Source of the DNA: Oryzias latipes
Taxonomy: Eukaryota > Chordata > Actinopteri > Beloniformes > Adrianichthyidae
DNA length: 64,000 nucleotides
Reading direction: 5' to 3'
Assembly (NCBI RefSeq): GCF_002234675.1
Contig: NC_019873.2
Span: forward strand, 5,171,158-5,235,157
Made by a program: the position numbers and the translations under genes
In this document: piece by piece, positions 36,956-49,023 of the stretch
Layout of the letters: the number at the start of each line of letters is the position of its first letter
How positions within the stretch are numbered: the first letter of the stretch is position 1
The notes under the pieces: generated by a model
What the model saw: the letters and a program-made list of their open reading frames with translations, nothing else
Told to the model about the DNA's origin: nothing
Databases searched by the model: none

Positions 36956-36959
36956 TAAA

Positions 36960-38881
36960 TATGTAAAACTACATTCCCTATATTTTAGAGCCACTTTAAA
37001 TAAGAAAAGTTTAAAAAAAACGGTTTCTTAATTTAAATTTTAAATCAAAGTTCTGTTTCACCTTTAAGAAAAAAAATCCTCTTTCAGATACGACACTGTT
37101 ATATATTGCATGGTGAGTTTTACCTGCAGGTGATGCCATCCAGCTGCCTACAGAGGTGTGACGTCTGCAGAACACGTTTCACATAATGAAAGTGTCATTA
37201 CTCACGCGCCGTGGACAGGAGACTTGTGATTGTTCAGAAGACATACCTGTGGCATTGAGTCAGCAGCGTCCCTGATGTCCAGCTGCGGCTCTGAGCTCAT
37301 TCTCCTGCGGGTCAGGCCTGTTGGACAAAACCATGCATGCGTGCGCATCTTTGGCGTCAGACTTCAGCGTTTGCCTCGGTGTGTCCAGACCAGACCCCCC
37401 TTTTGTCTCTTTGTTTCCATCTCACGCGCTCACGCACACGCTCACGCACGGATCCTCTGCCGCATTGCAGTAGGTTGTAAATACTGGGTGCCAGCTGAGG
37501 CTGGCTGAGGAGCACCAGTGAAATACTGTCTTTGTCTCTCTGCATCTCTCACACCCGCCCTGATGAAAAACAGAAAGAAACCCAACATGGGAAAAGAAGA
37601 AGAAAGAAGGGAAGAGAAAAGACTTGGCATTAAAAAAGTAGAAAGATTCCTGCTCCTGTTTTGTTTCAAAGTTTTTGTTTTCAAAAAACGATTTCTGTTT
37701 CTCGAGGAAGAATCAGAAAAACATCCTGCTGTTGCATCTTTGACCACCTTTGCAAATGCAAGATTCTGTTCAATTCTGCTCAAACTCGTCTTTTTTCAGA
37801 GTCCAACAAACGCGTACCTGCCTGCAGAAACACATTTTCATGCATTTACAGAGGCTGAACCAGGAAAAAGAGCACTGGAACCAACTCTGAGATCTGTTCA
37901 CTGCACAAATGTGAGCAAAAGTACTGCTGTAGGCCTGTTTACCGCACACATGCACAGAGTTTCATCGGGATGACGCAAACAATTCTGCTACGAGGAAACA
38001 GATAATGGAAAATGCATCATAAGAACAAACAAAACGGCAATATTTGATCGGACTTTGTGTGAGGATGCTTTACCTGAGAGGCTGATCTGATTTCGTCTTC
38101 ATCTGCAGCATCACGGGAATTATTTTTAATAATTATAATTTAAAAAAACGAAACATCTTAAAATATTTTTAATGCAAAATCGAAAATAATAAATTTCGAA
38201 TAAAATTAAAAATTAAGAAGCGAAAAAAAGCTTATACTTTTTTTTTTTTTGCTTGTTTACCGAACATGGAGGCGCGCAGCTGCCGAGTCGCAGTTCTGTG
38301 AGCGCGCGCGGCTGAAGCTGCAGGATACGCAGCCCGCGCGCACACATGACCGCTCGCGGCCAATTGCGCGGAGTGTTGGCTCGTAAAAACATTTTATGGG
38401 CTTGCTTGTGTGTTTGTGAGAAGACATCTAAGAGAAAGCTGCAGCACACACTCACACAACTCCCCTCTCTGTGAGCTTCACATGTTTAGCATGCTGCTCA
38501 GAACATACATGTCTCCTCCACGTTTCTGACCAAATGACGTTACTTTGCTCATCGATGAGATTCCGTTTGGACTGAACGGTTTACGATGACCAAATAAAAA
38601 ACGGATACAAAAAATCAAAACTATTTGAGTAAAATAAAGGCTAAAAAAATAAAAATAAAGGCCAAGAATGAGCGTGTAAGAAACGCAATATGGTCCTTTA
38701 TTATTTAAAAAACTGATTAGGCTGCTTTCAATTAACCTTCAAGATATATTTAATATGCAACGATACCGTTTCTACTGGATTCGGTTCAAACGCCTGACTC
38801 ATGGTTGTGTTTTGGCTCGAAGGCCACAACAAATAAAATAACTTCACATTAAAAGAAAAGTGCAATGATAAATATACATGC
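36960..38881. other. hoxd9b-hoxd4b intergenic region, part 2
   Basis: No gene was recognised. GC-rich, CpG-containing DNA at about 37200-37520 and 38260-38370 alternates with AT-rich DNA. Small open frames are unsupported. Confidence 0.4.
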
Positions 38882-38894
38882 ATATATATACATA

Positions 38895-38944
<50 letters not shown>

Positions 38945-39000
38945 TAGATAGATAAAAAGATAGATATAGATATATGTGTGTATATATATATATATGTGTG

Positions 39001-39094
<94 letters not shown>

Positions 39095-39118
39095 TATAGA
39101 TATATATTTATATATATA
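38882..39118. repeat. compound microsatellite (TA)n-(GATA)-(TA)n-(GA)n
   Basis: A TA run from about 38896, GATA-type units at about 38942-38970, a second TA run and then about 35 GA units (39021-39090). The tract can fold and expand, and assembly length may be unreliable. Confidence 0.95.
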
Positions 39119-42100
39119 ATTGCATCTCTGCATATTATGGTTAGACAGTTCAATCTAAACGTTTTTCTTATTTGTTTGCTAGCAGGTTTTGAAAGTACTT
39201 TTTTTAAATGTTGAGTTCTTTTGTTTGTTGTCGCCTGTGAACCATATATCCAGACGTACACATATGCAAATATATAGACAATTTTTTCTGTGCAAAAAAA
39301 TGTTTTTTTCTTATTTCCTGTAGAGGAGAAACGTGAGAAATAAAAGAATCCATTCTGAAATCTTTTTCTTTTCTTTTTAATATTTTATTATTTTTTGTTA
39401 GACACATTTGGAGAATTCTTTGATTCCATAATTTAAAAAGATCTCTTCCAAATTTATACATAAATACTTACATTTATAAATTATAATGTATACTTCATTT
39501 TCTTTGTCTGATACTTTTGACCTAAAGTTGTTAAAAGGCATTCTGATCTGAGATCAAACTGACCTTTATTTTGAAGAGGCACTGTAAAGCGGAAGTGTCC
39601 TTGCACCTGTTACAGTCACAAACAAGATGAACTTTCAGCACAATCAAAGTCTTGTCTGTCCGATGGTTGTTGTGCTTCCTTGATTTTTAAGGACGGTATC
39701 TTTTTTAACATGATTATGTCATGGATACACGACGGTCTCGCCCTGAAGCCTGAAGCCGTTTCAAAACCAGAAGCAGACTCTGCAGACTCAGGCTTTCAAA
39801 CCAGAATTCCCTCCCTGTCTTTATTTCTGACAGACAGGCTCCTCTTCTCAAATTTCACATCATCTTCACTCCTCTTCTAACCATTTTTCAGAACATATTT
39901 AGGGACCAACAACCTGCAGAAGTGACGCTTTTTTTGTCTGGACAGCCCAAATAATGTGAAAAATAATATTCAATCCATTCAAATACATTAGAATAAAGAA
40001 AGGAAGTCTGTCTTTCAAATGTGTCCCAAATCCTTTCTCTCCAGTGTTTCACAGCATGAAGGAAAATTTGGCATTTTTTAAAACCTTGTCCAAAGCTTCC
40101 TTAAAATGATGTAAACAATAATAATAATTATAGAGTACAATATTAGCCAGAGCTACTGAGTAGACATAACTGTGTGATAAACTGAAGGTGAAATATTTCA
40201 AACGTTTCTTCTACATCCAAAGGCCTCAAAGAACAGATCAGAAACAAAGTCACCGACAGCTTTTAAGACATTTCTGCAGCTGACTCCAGAAATCTGCAGA
40301 AAGACTCATGATCCGCCGCGCGTGACAAAGACTTGTGAAAGCGTGCAGCCTTCAAACGACGGACTCCAAGAACACAACAGGAACTCATCCAGAAGGGGAT
40401 GGAGACAACAGAGATCATGATTCTGAAAGAAATCACCACAGAAGGAGAAACTGGTCCATGAAGGTATTTCTGAGCAATAAAAAAAAACACAAAGACATGT
40501 CCCAAGTTTGACAAAACATTAAAAAAGGCTCATTTGTTTCTGGAAGGTGTGCTTCACATGACCTCTGACCGTCACAGCAAAGTCACTTCTGTTTCTGCAT
40601 TTATGGAAATCAGAAAAATGTTTAAACAGACACTAGAATAAGCATGGCTGCCCTTTCTGTGTGTTGACTGGTTTCAGTCAGGTTGATGTTTCTGCAAATA
40701 GAAGGCCTGACTTGACACCCCCCCCCCCCCCCATAGTATATTAAACTGTTCATTAATAACTATTTTACAGCCATAGAATATTTTTATAATTTAATTTAAT
40801 CACAGTTCCTTGGCATGGTAATAATTCTAACCAAAGTGATGAATAGAATATAAGCAACAAAAAAAATTACAAATGATAGGAGAATTAAAAACAAAGGAAC
40901 AAACCAAAGAATCTGTCTGTTTGTCTGTCAAAGAGAAAACAAACTGTTAAATTCATAAAACACTTTCTTTCATTAAAGAACAAAATGAAATACAAAAGTG
41001 ACCTTCGGAAATCCACACAACTGTCAAACTACATAATATAAATGAAAATTTGAATAAAAAAAGTCTGTTTATGCATTACATGCAGGGTAATGCATTATTG
41101 GATCAAACTATTTCTCCTGTCAGAACCAAACCGCTGAACAAACAATGACGGACAACAGCGCCACCCAGTGGGCACAAGAATGCAAAGACAGAGCGTTATT
41201 TGCGGTGCCTTTTCCAAATGTTTCAGGGCTGTAAGTGAACAGAATCTGCATAAGGTTTTGCATTTCTTCTCACGCATTATCACTGATCATTTAACAACAG
41301 TTTTATGTTCATCCTAATTGCTAGATTTTAAAACTCTCTCTGAGGAAAGCACGTGGGCCTGCAGTAAAATTGAGCCAAATTTCAAACGTTTAACAGCAAA
41401 ATTTAGCATTTTGTGTATTTATTAGAGGTTTATTTATCCAGCAAGACAAAAGACAGATAAAGAAACAAAATCATATTGGCCTGCAAAAAGGAAACACCTT
41501 TGGAGAAAAAGAAATAAAAAGAGTGACAGAAAACACAAATATTTTTTAAAAAAACTCTCCTCTCTAGCTTTACCCATCAAAATCCATTTACTCTAACTAA
41601 ATATAGGCCAGTTACCTCACTGCTTATGATTGTTTGAATCCAGAAAATGTTCCCGTGAAAACATTTTTGTCCTTAATGTCATATTTTGAGACACTCAAAT
41701 GGATTCAGTTGATGTCATTGAATCAAACTGAGGCCTCCACGCGGTATTTCGGTCCGATTCTCTCAGATTTAGAAAAGTGCAGACTTACTGAAATCTATGA
41801 TCACCTCTCCGCAGAGTTTAAAGCAGAGTCTGAAGCTGCGGAGACAATGCCAGCCCAGTTGGATTTCCTGCGTTTTGTGTCCAGTTTAGACTGCAATAAA
41901 TCCATTCAGCCGCGATGACTGTCTGCGCTAAATGACTTTACAGACCTCACGTGTCCGCGCGCGCGTGCGCGTACGTTGAGAGTTAGGTGGAAAGTCAGGG
42001 TTATTCTTCAACTGCACGGAGTTGCTTAATGACCCTGCAGGAGGATGCGCGCGGGCTTTATTTGCAATGAAACTAACTTTGAAAACAGCGCGCATGTGCA

Positions 42101-44925
42101 AGCCGCGCGCGCAGACCTGAACATCCAAGAAGAAACAAGAAAGTCCTAAAAACAATTGTCAGCAAATTATATGTTGGAATGTAATTGTTATTTCTCATTT
42201 TTGCGGCCGGTTAGTGGATCATTTTATTTTGAAAATAAAATCTAAAACCTCTCCATTGAATTTATGATCTGGAAACAATAGCTTACACATAGATTTTTTG
42301 TTTTTGTGTAACTAGTAATGCATAAATAGTTCATTTTATTTTTTTAAATAGTATAAAATGCTAGTTTCCGTGTTCTGGGTCTTTCCAAAATCACTTTACA
42401 TCCCCCCCTTTCTATTTAAAATATTCTACAAATATCTAAAACTCTAAAATATGTAATTTCTGATTAAATGCACTCGTTTTGAGACCAAATCTAAAAAAAC
42501 TAAGAAAAAAAGACAGCTTGAAATTTGTTTTTAAAATACTAAATAACTGGAGTACTCCTTAAAATGCCATTTTCCCTTTGTGCCTTATGTCCAAATTAAA
42601 ACCATAAAAATAAAATAAATTAGAATTTTTTTTTTTTACCATTTGTTTCAATTGTGTCTCTTGTAACTACAGTAACAATGGTTTTAACGAGCTAAATATT
42701 TCCAATAATAATTATCTACTTGTCACACAACATGCACGCAACCATAATCTTTTTATCACGGCATAGAAGACTCTAGAATCATATGATCTGCTGGACTTAA
42801 CATCATCAGTTTCCCAAAACCAATTGATCTCCGCTCTGCTATTTGTCTTTTTTACAACATAGTTGTCCTGGATTGAATGTTCTTTACATGCATCACTGTT
42901 ATGCGTACAATCAGACTAAGATTATTTTTAGTATTATTTATTTTTTACTAAGCACAAGTAAGTTTGTCCTCTTTGTCATCAGTAACAGCTAAACAATGAG
43001 AGAAATAATGTCAGATGCTAAAATTAGTGCAGATTTCAACTTGCAGAAGGGTTGCACCAAGGTTTATAATCCCCTAATGTAATATAATGTAATAAAAAAA
43101 ATGTACAATTGATCTGTAAGCTAATCAAGCTTTTGACAGTTTATTGTTTGATGAATATGCAGTAGATCATTTGAAAAGTGAAGATTTACTTTTCATGAAT
43201 TTGGAGGCCTAAATGTTCTCCAATTCTGGAATGATCCATTTCTGATGTTTGGGGGGTTAGAAGTCCTTTTACTTAACTTACACACCTGTATTTTATGTTT
43301 TAACAATGCATAGTTTATTGTAAATTGTGACATGTTATTTATTTATTCAACTTGGCAGGAGAAAATTATTTTAAGTATCTCAAGATCCTGCAGCTTTCAG
43401 ATGTCATAGAAAAATACTGTAAAGTAAAAAAGAAAAGTTTTCCTGATTGTTTGTACTAGAAACTATCTTTTGAACCATTTTTACTCACACTTCTAATTTA
43501 TTGAGGGAGAGAAATCTTTTAAAATCTTAAAAGCTTGGGTCTAATGTGTCTGAAAAATGAACAATGCAAAAGATAAAAAAACAGCCCAGGTGGTGGATGA
43601 TGAGCAATATTGTGGTCCTCATTTTTTATTTTCTTCATAATGAGCCACCATGAGCAGCATTTGAATGGAAGTTGAATGAAAGCTCAGGATTTCATTCCCT
43701 TTCTCCTCCAGAGTTTGAATCCATCCAATCTTCTGGATTTAAAAAAACATAAAACACACATAAGCACACAACGGTTTCATGTTTGTGATGAGCTGTACGT
43801 TTACAATGACAGCAGCTTTGTGCGTTGTTTGGTGAGTTCCCCGCCGCTGGGGCGCCGGCGTCGGTTTGGACATGAGGTATAGAGAAGAACGAGCAGCAGA
43901 CGGATGTCACTGCAGCTTAGACATGACTGGTGTGTGTGATGAAGCATCTGCATGAACACAACAAATATATATGCATATCTACCATATATACAGAGTAACA
44001 ACAACAACTACGACAACAAATATTAAGAGAACATGCAAACTTTACAAAAACAGGAGGTCCTTTTCTCTGCAGGTGCAGGAACAGAAGGCAAAGTCGTCTT
44101 TAAGACGCCTGAAACCCACATTTACAAGTTTATACACAGAACCTTGTTGGGTCGGCTGATCGCCTCACTGAGATGTTCGCCAGACGTTCTGCTCTTTGAG
44201 GTTCCACATCAGCCGTCAGGAGGAAGCTCCATGCAGAAACTTCAACTTTAGAAACCTTCAAGAAGGTTTTCAGGAAAATTGCAAGGGTTTAGAAACTCTT
44301 TGAGTCCAGATCCTCGCAGGCTGAAAGTGTCCCAGCTCGCAGGAAAACCAAAACCTGTAGAAGCTTCAGCTGCAAGAAGCTGAGATGATTAACTTCTGCT
44401 CCTGAACTGTTTGGAGACATCAGTGAAATAGAATTTGATGCTGGTTGTCTTCTTCAGTAAAGAGAATTAAGATGAAACAAAAAAGACTAAATGAAGCTGA
44501 TGAAGAGTTTGCTCTTCTTCACTAAAATCTTTCCCAGATGAATTTTCCTCACTAGTCTGGCTCTTTCAAAGGCTGGTAACAAATTGATGGGATGCTTTTT
44601 CCTATTGTCTCTGCTTTTAAATTCAATTCTAGAAAGGAGTTTTCAGAAAAACTGTCTTCCCGCATGTTTGTGCAAATGTTTCACATGCTCAACTCAGATG
44701 TCCTGCATACTTTGGCATGGAGAACTTCCCACCAGCATCTTTTTGTACTTTGATCCCTGAAGGTTTCAAATCACTGAAAACATCAGATTTCAAAATAAAA
44801 CAAAAAACTAAACATGTTTGCCTTTCTTGTTTGTTTTCCAGAAGATTTTTTACATTTATTTTAAGTGAATTTAGAAAGAAAGAGGATCCAGCGGTGGGTA
44901 TTTCTCTCATTGTACTTTTTAGCAA
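39119..44925. other. hoxd9b-hoxd4b intergenic region, part 3
   Basis: No coding exon and no homeobox remnant was recognised. A poly-C run is at about 40720-40731. A CTCF-like site is at 41156-41172. A CpG-rich patch at about 41940-42110 stands out from AT-rich surroundings. Confidence 0.4.
41156..41172 (-). promoter_or_regulatory. CTCF-like motif (reverse)
   Basis: CAGCGCCACCCAGTGGG is the reverse of CCCACTGGGTGGCGCTG, a strong CTCF-like core, in the same orientation as the sites at 35928 and 36939. Confidence 0.55.
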
Positions 44926-45334
44926 GACATGATAGAAGACATTTGTTATCACACTATAGGACTAAGGTCCACATTCACTTAAAGAAAAGGCTGTTTGAAA
45001 AATATCATATTTGTGACATAGAAAATACTGCAGTCTCTCTGCTCCGCTCCATTCTGATCATCCACTGTCAGACAAATAGATCCACGTACGTCTTTGTTTT
45101 CCTCGTCCGAGCTGGAATCTGGATCTAAACTGTAAAGATGGATAGCTCTGATATTGCTCGCCATTTTTGTTGCACCGCTAATGTTAGGCTCAAGGTGGGA
45201 GTGGCTGTACGTTAACGGGAGAGAGTGTGTAAACAGACAGCTCTCAGTTCTGGGTGATGACAAGGAGGCCCACAGGCAGACCCCTAGGAAGGCTTTGAAA
45301 ATAGATCAAAAGATGATCGGGGTGGGTCTTTAGG
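44926..45334 (+). repeat. dispersed repeat family R1, plus-strand copy
   Basis: Contains catatttgtgacatagaaaa, the block ccgagctggaatctggatct, caccgctaatgttaggctc, and the terminus gatcggggtgggtcttta. The 5' part is missing. Confidence 0.7.
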
Positions 45335-45854
45335 GGTAAAAGCAGAATGTGATCCAAAAATGAACCTTTCGACTGACTTTTGGGGTTTCCCAGCCTTCGA
45401 TGCAGGAGTTCAGAGGAGGTAGAAAACGTAAAAAGGCATTGTTGCAATTAAGATATTCTCCTAAGCAAAATGATGTCCTCCAGCCGTGTTCTTTTGTTTT
45501 CATATGAGAAACTTTTATAAAGAATCTAGGACTTCTTACAAATTCAGCGTTCAAATCTGTGAATGTTTGTGCATGTTTTCACATCTAATGCTGTGTACAC
45601 ACCGGCCTCAGCCCCGCGCACTCAAGTGACAGTTTTCAAGGAAAAGTCTTGATAAACATGCGTATCTTCGCATTTCGGACTTCCACGTTCAGAATTCTTG
45701 TGATCGCACTTTGCTGCGCACATTTTTACGTCTCCCTGCAGGCTCTACGTACAAAACATGCATCCATTGGACGATTGAACTTGGCCAATCAGAGGCTTCG
45801 GTTTTGTAGTGATGTATGAGTAACGTCCTTTTCAAAACAAAAAGTACCAACTGT

Positions 45855-46925
45855 GTAACCCTTGTGCTATCCTAGGCACTTTAACATTGGGAGTTGGGTC
45901 ATCTAGATCAGTGTTTTTCAACCTTTTCTGAGCCACGGCACACTTTAACCTTGACAAAAATCCCGCGGCACACCAGCATCCAAAAAGAAAGCAGAAACTC
46001 ATAGTCTGTATTGATCTACAGCCCCCCCCCCCCGGCCGCAATCTCATGTGAATCTTTGTGATAATTGTGTCAGAAAAAGCTGGAAGTTGCAGCTGTTTTT
46101 TTTCTAAAAGATGTAATAAGAGTTAAGTTCGAAAATTTACAAACTGTGTTCCTTGCTATTTCAAGACGTTTAACAAGGATGGCTCATTGAACGCTTAAGT
46201 GCTGTCACTTTAACCCATTGCATCATGGGAGATGTAGTGCATAAAACGGCCGGAGATCGCTTTTCAGAGCTGCATTGTTTTGTTCACTTGTTCCAAGGTC
46301 TGATCCCAGATTCTGTGGAAAGCTACACCGCTAAAGACGAGCTTTAGCTGGTATTTTTGTTAGAACTGAGTGAATGTTTGAGCTAAATCAGAACAAGGAA
46401 GTGAAGACTTTAACCACTTCTGATTGGTCAGACTGATGACGTGTGATTGAGCCTTCAAGAATGATTGGTGGAGACAGTTAAAGGGGCGGGACTTTTCCTA
46501 AAACAGCTGAAGCTACGGCTAAATCGTGGTACCGTCATTCTTATCAAAATGTCTTTAATAGAATCAAATAAACACAAAGAAAAAAGTATTTTATGATCTT
46601 TCATATTCCTAACTACTCAGTGTTTTATCATGGCCTGTTTGGATGAACACAGAGCTGAAATCCTAGAGATGAAAAATGTTTTTAGATCAGTTAATGAGGG
46701 CAATTTCCCACGGCACACCTGACCATCTCCCACGGCACACCAGTGTTGACAAACACTGATCTAGACCCACTAGACAGTGCTCTGAACCTTTTTTCTTCAA
46801 TGATTTGTGATCTTCACTGGTGTCCATGGATTACATGAAATCTTTCCACCTTTATCCACCTTTGTCATGGTAGGGAGAACACGTCAAAGTAAGGGTGGGT
46901 TCATCTAAGATAGCACAAGGGTTAA
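45855..46925. mobile_element. piggyBac-type MITE, copy B, split by a nested hAT-like element
   Basis: The ends GTAA-CCCTTGTGCTATCC (45855 on) and GATAGCACAAGGG-TTAA (to 46925) match copy A at 13122-13334. The left TTAA has mutated to GTAA. The interior is collinear with copy A except for an 850-bp insertion at 45909-46758. Confidence 0.85.
45909..46758. mobile_element. hAT-type non-autonomous DNA transposon nested in the MITE
   Basis: The ends CAGTGTTTTTCAACC and GTTGACAAACACTG are inverted repeats of hAT type. The element is flanked by an 8-bp duplication, atctagat (45901-45908) and atctagac (46759-46766), with one later base change; copy A of the MITE shows the undivided site catctagaccc. 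The interior is non-coding, with the motif cacggcacac at both ends. Confidence 0.88.
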
Positions 46926-47196
46926 AATGTTGATCGTGAAGGAGAAATCACTAACTGCAGTTTTCCCGGCTGGTTTTCTATGACATCAAGTCTTTCATAT
47001 GTTTGGAACAGAGCTGTGAAACTAAAGCCTGGAGCAACATTCATGAGATTTGCACCACTTAACTTTTTCCCTGCAAGTCTCTTCCAGCTGTGCTAGTGTT
47101 GGGTAGCGACAGTCCAGTAAGAACAGCGTACGGTAAAGCGCGTTCACGACCCCGCGTACAGCATCGTTTTGAATGACCGGTGTGAACGTAGCATAA

Positions 47197-47877
47197 AGGC
47201 CCGTTCACACCGGGACGAATTTCGCCGGCGATTTTCGCCGACGTTTAACGCCTCGTGACTAAACAAAGGGCCCCAATGAGAGTGTGCACACCGACGCGAA
47301 AAAATGCCACGCGTCAAAGCGTCAAAAAAAAACAAAACGCCTCGGGTTCGTTTTTTTTTTTGACGCCTCGCGTCGAAATCTATTCGACCAATGAGAACGG
47401 CGCTTTTGCACACGTGTCTGGAGCTTCTGAAGTTACAGTAAAACACAACTTGGGGGCGCTCAAACACAGAACTGCCTTGCACACATACCAGCGAAGAAGA
47501 TAGACGCCAAGTAGCGTCTACACTGCCGCGAAGAAATAATGACGGACATTCTAAAATATCCCCGAACCAAGCACCAGTTGGAGCTACTGGTGCTTGAAAT
47601 ATTCATGTTTTCTCTGTTTGATTCTGACAAGCGTGTAAATACTTGCTCTCTTCTTCTGAGTGAAAAGCGACTTCAAGAAGCGTAAAGTTGCGCAGCGCCA
47701 CCTTGTGTACAGGAGTATTTCTGTTTACATTAAGCACCATCTAATGTCAGGGAAGGAAATTGCATGTTCGCTCGGCTCATCGTCAGCGAAAATCGTCTGG
47801 GTGTGAACACAAAAAACGTGGCGAAAAACGCTGGCGAATAACGCCTGGCGAATATTCGTCCCGGTGTGTACGGGCCT
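47197..47877. mobile_element. PIF/Harbinger-like MITE
   Basis: The ends AGGCCCGTTCACACCGGGAC and GTCCCGGTGTGTACGGGCCT are long inverted repeats flanked by TAA on both sides (47194-47196 and 47878-47880), the 3-bp target type of PIF/Harbinger elements. The interior is CpG-rich with no transposase frame. It lies between hoxd4b and hoxd9b. Confidence 0.85.
47693..47707 (-). promoter_or_regulatory. CTCF-like motif inside the Harbinger-like MITE
   Basis: CAGCGCCACCTTGTG is the reverse of CACAAGGTGGCGCTG, a plausible CTCF core carried by the mobile element. Confidence 0.4.
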
Positions 47878-48242
47878 TAAGGCTGTGTTTAAATTCCCTC
47901 ACTAGTCCATGACCCTTAACAGGCTGGATTGTAATGCAGTTCCAACATATGGTCACTACTTTAAAAAAAAAATTCTCGTTGTGACGTCTTTCAATGCTGC
48001 AGTAAAAATCAAATATCAACATTTTAAAGACTATTTATGAATCCTAATGATGAAAACTTGGATGATTTGTAAAAAATAAATTAAAGTCATTTTTTTACAC
48101 GTCTCAAAATGTTCAGATACAATGCATTGTAGTCTATATTCAGCAATCTAGTGAGCATTGATGCACACCAGGGGACATTTCCATGGCACAGGATTTTGGA
48201 ATTGTAGATTCGGAGCCCCCGACAACATGGCAAACGCACTAC

Positions 48243-48600
48243 ATGGCTGGGCAGTGGTTAGCGCTCTCGCCTCACAATAAGAAGTCCTGGTTGGGGGACC
48301 TGAACCAGAACACCAATGGGGGACCTTTCTGTGTGGAGGTTGCATGTTCTCGCCGTGCATGCGTAGGTTTTCTCCAGGAACTCCGCCTTCCTCCCACCGT
48401 CCAAAAACGTGCTTCATAGATTCATAGGTTACTCTAAATTGTACATAGGTGTGAATGTTAGTCTGGGTGTGTGATTGGGGCCCTGCGACAGACTGGCGAC
48501 CTGTCCAGGCTTCACCCACAAGGGACGGGATAGGCTCCAGCCGCCCCGTGACCCCGAAAGAGAACAAACAGACTAGAAGATGTAGAAGAAGTTTGGACCC
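48243..48600 (+). repeat. tRNA-like dispersed fish repeat, fullest copy
   Basis: The head TGGGCAGTGGTTAGCGCTCT and a following degenerate B box look tRNA-derived. The core gtgtggaggttgcatgttct and ggcgacctgtccaggcttca follow. The copies at 19742-20303 are related. It lies about 0.4 kb beyond the hoxd9b stop codon. Confidence 0.7.
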
Positions 48601-49023
48601 AGCCTATGTATCTGCTCCATGGGACTGCTGAGGGATTTATGTGAACCAAATAAAAACATGTACTCATTGAAAAAGCTGTCAGGAAAATGTGACATTTCAA
48701 CATAAGTTTTAAAAACCGAGTGAGCAGCTGCACCTTCATACTTTGTACATTTCTAAAGAAAAGTTCTCTGCTTCCTTTGACATTTAGAATGCCTCAAGCA
48801 TTTGGATATTACCGAACCCCACGGAAAAGAGATGAGCATGTCGACGATTCCTGCTGCTCTCAGCCTTTTACTATTTACAAAAAAAAACAAAAAACTCCAG
48901 ACCCTTCCTGCTTTGAAACATGCAGGTGGACGAGTGGTCCAGCTCCACCTCCGTGGCTCAGCTGATCATGGCAGTCGGTCTTGCAGAGCTGCACTAATCA
49001 CCTCACCTACAAAGCAGCGCGAC

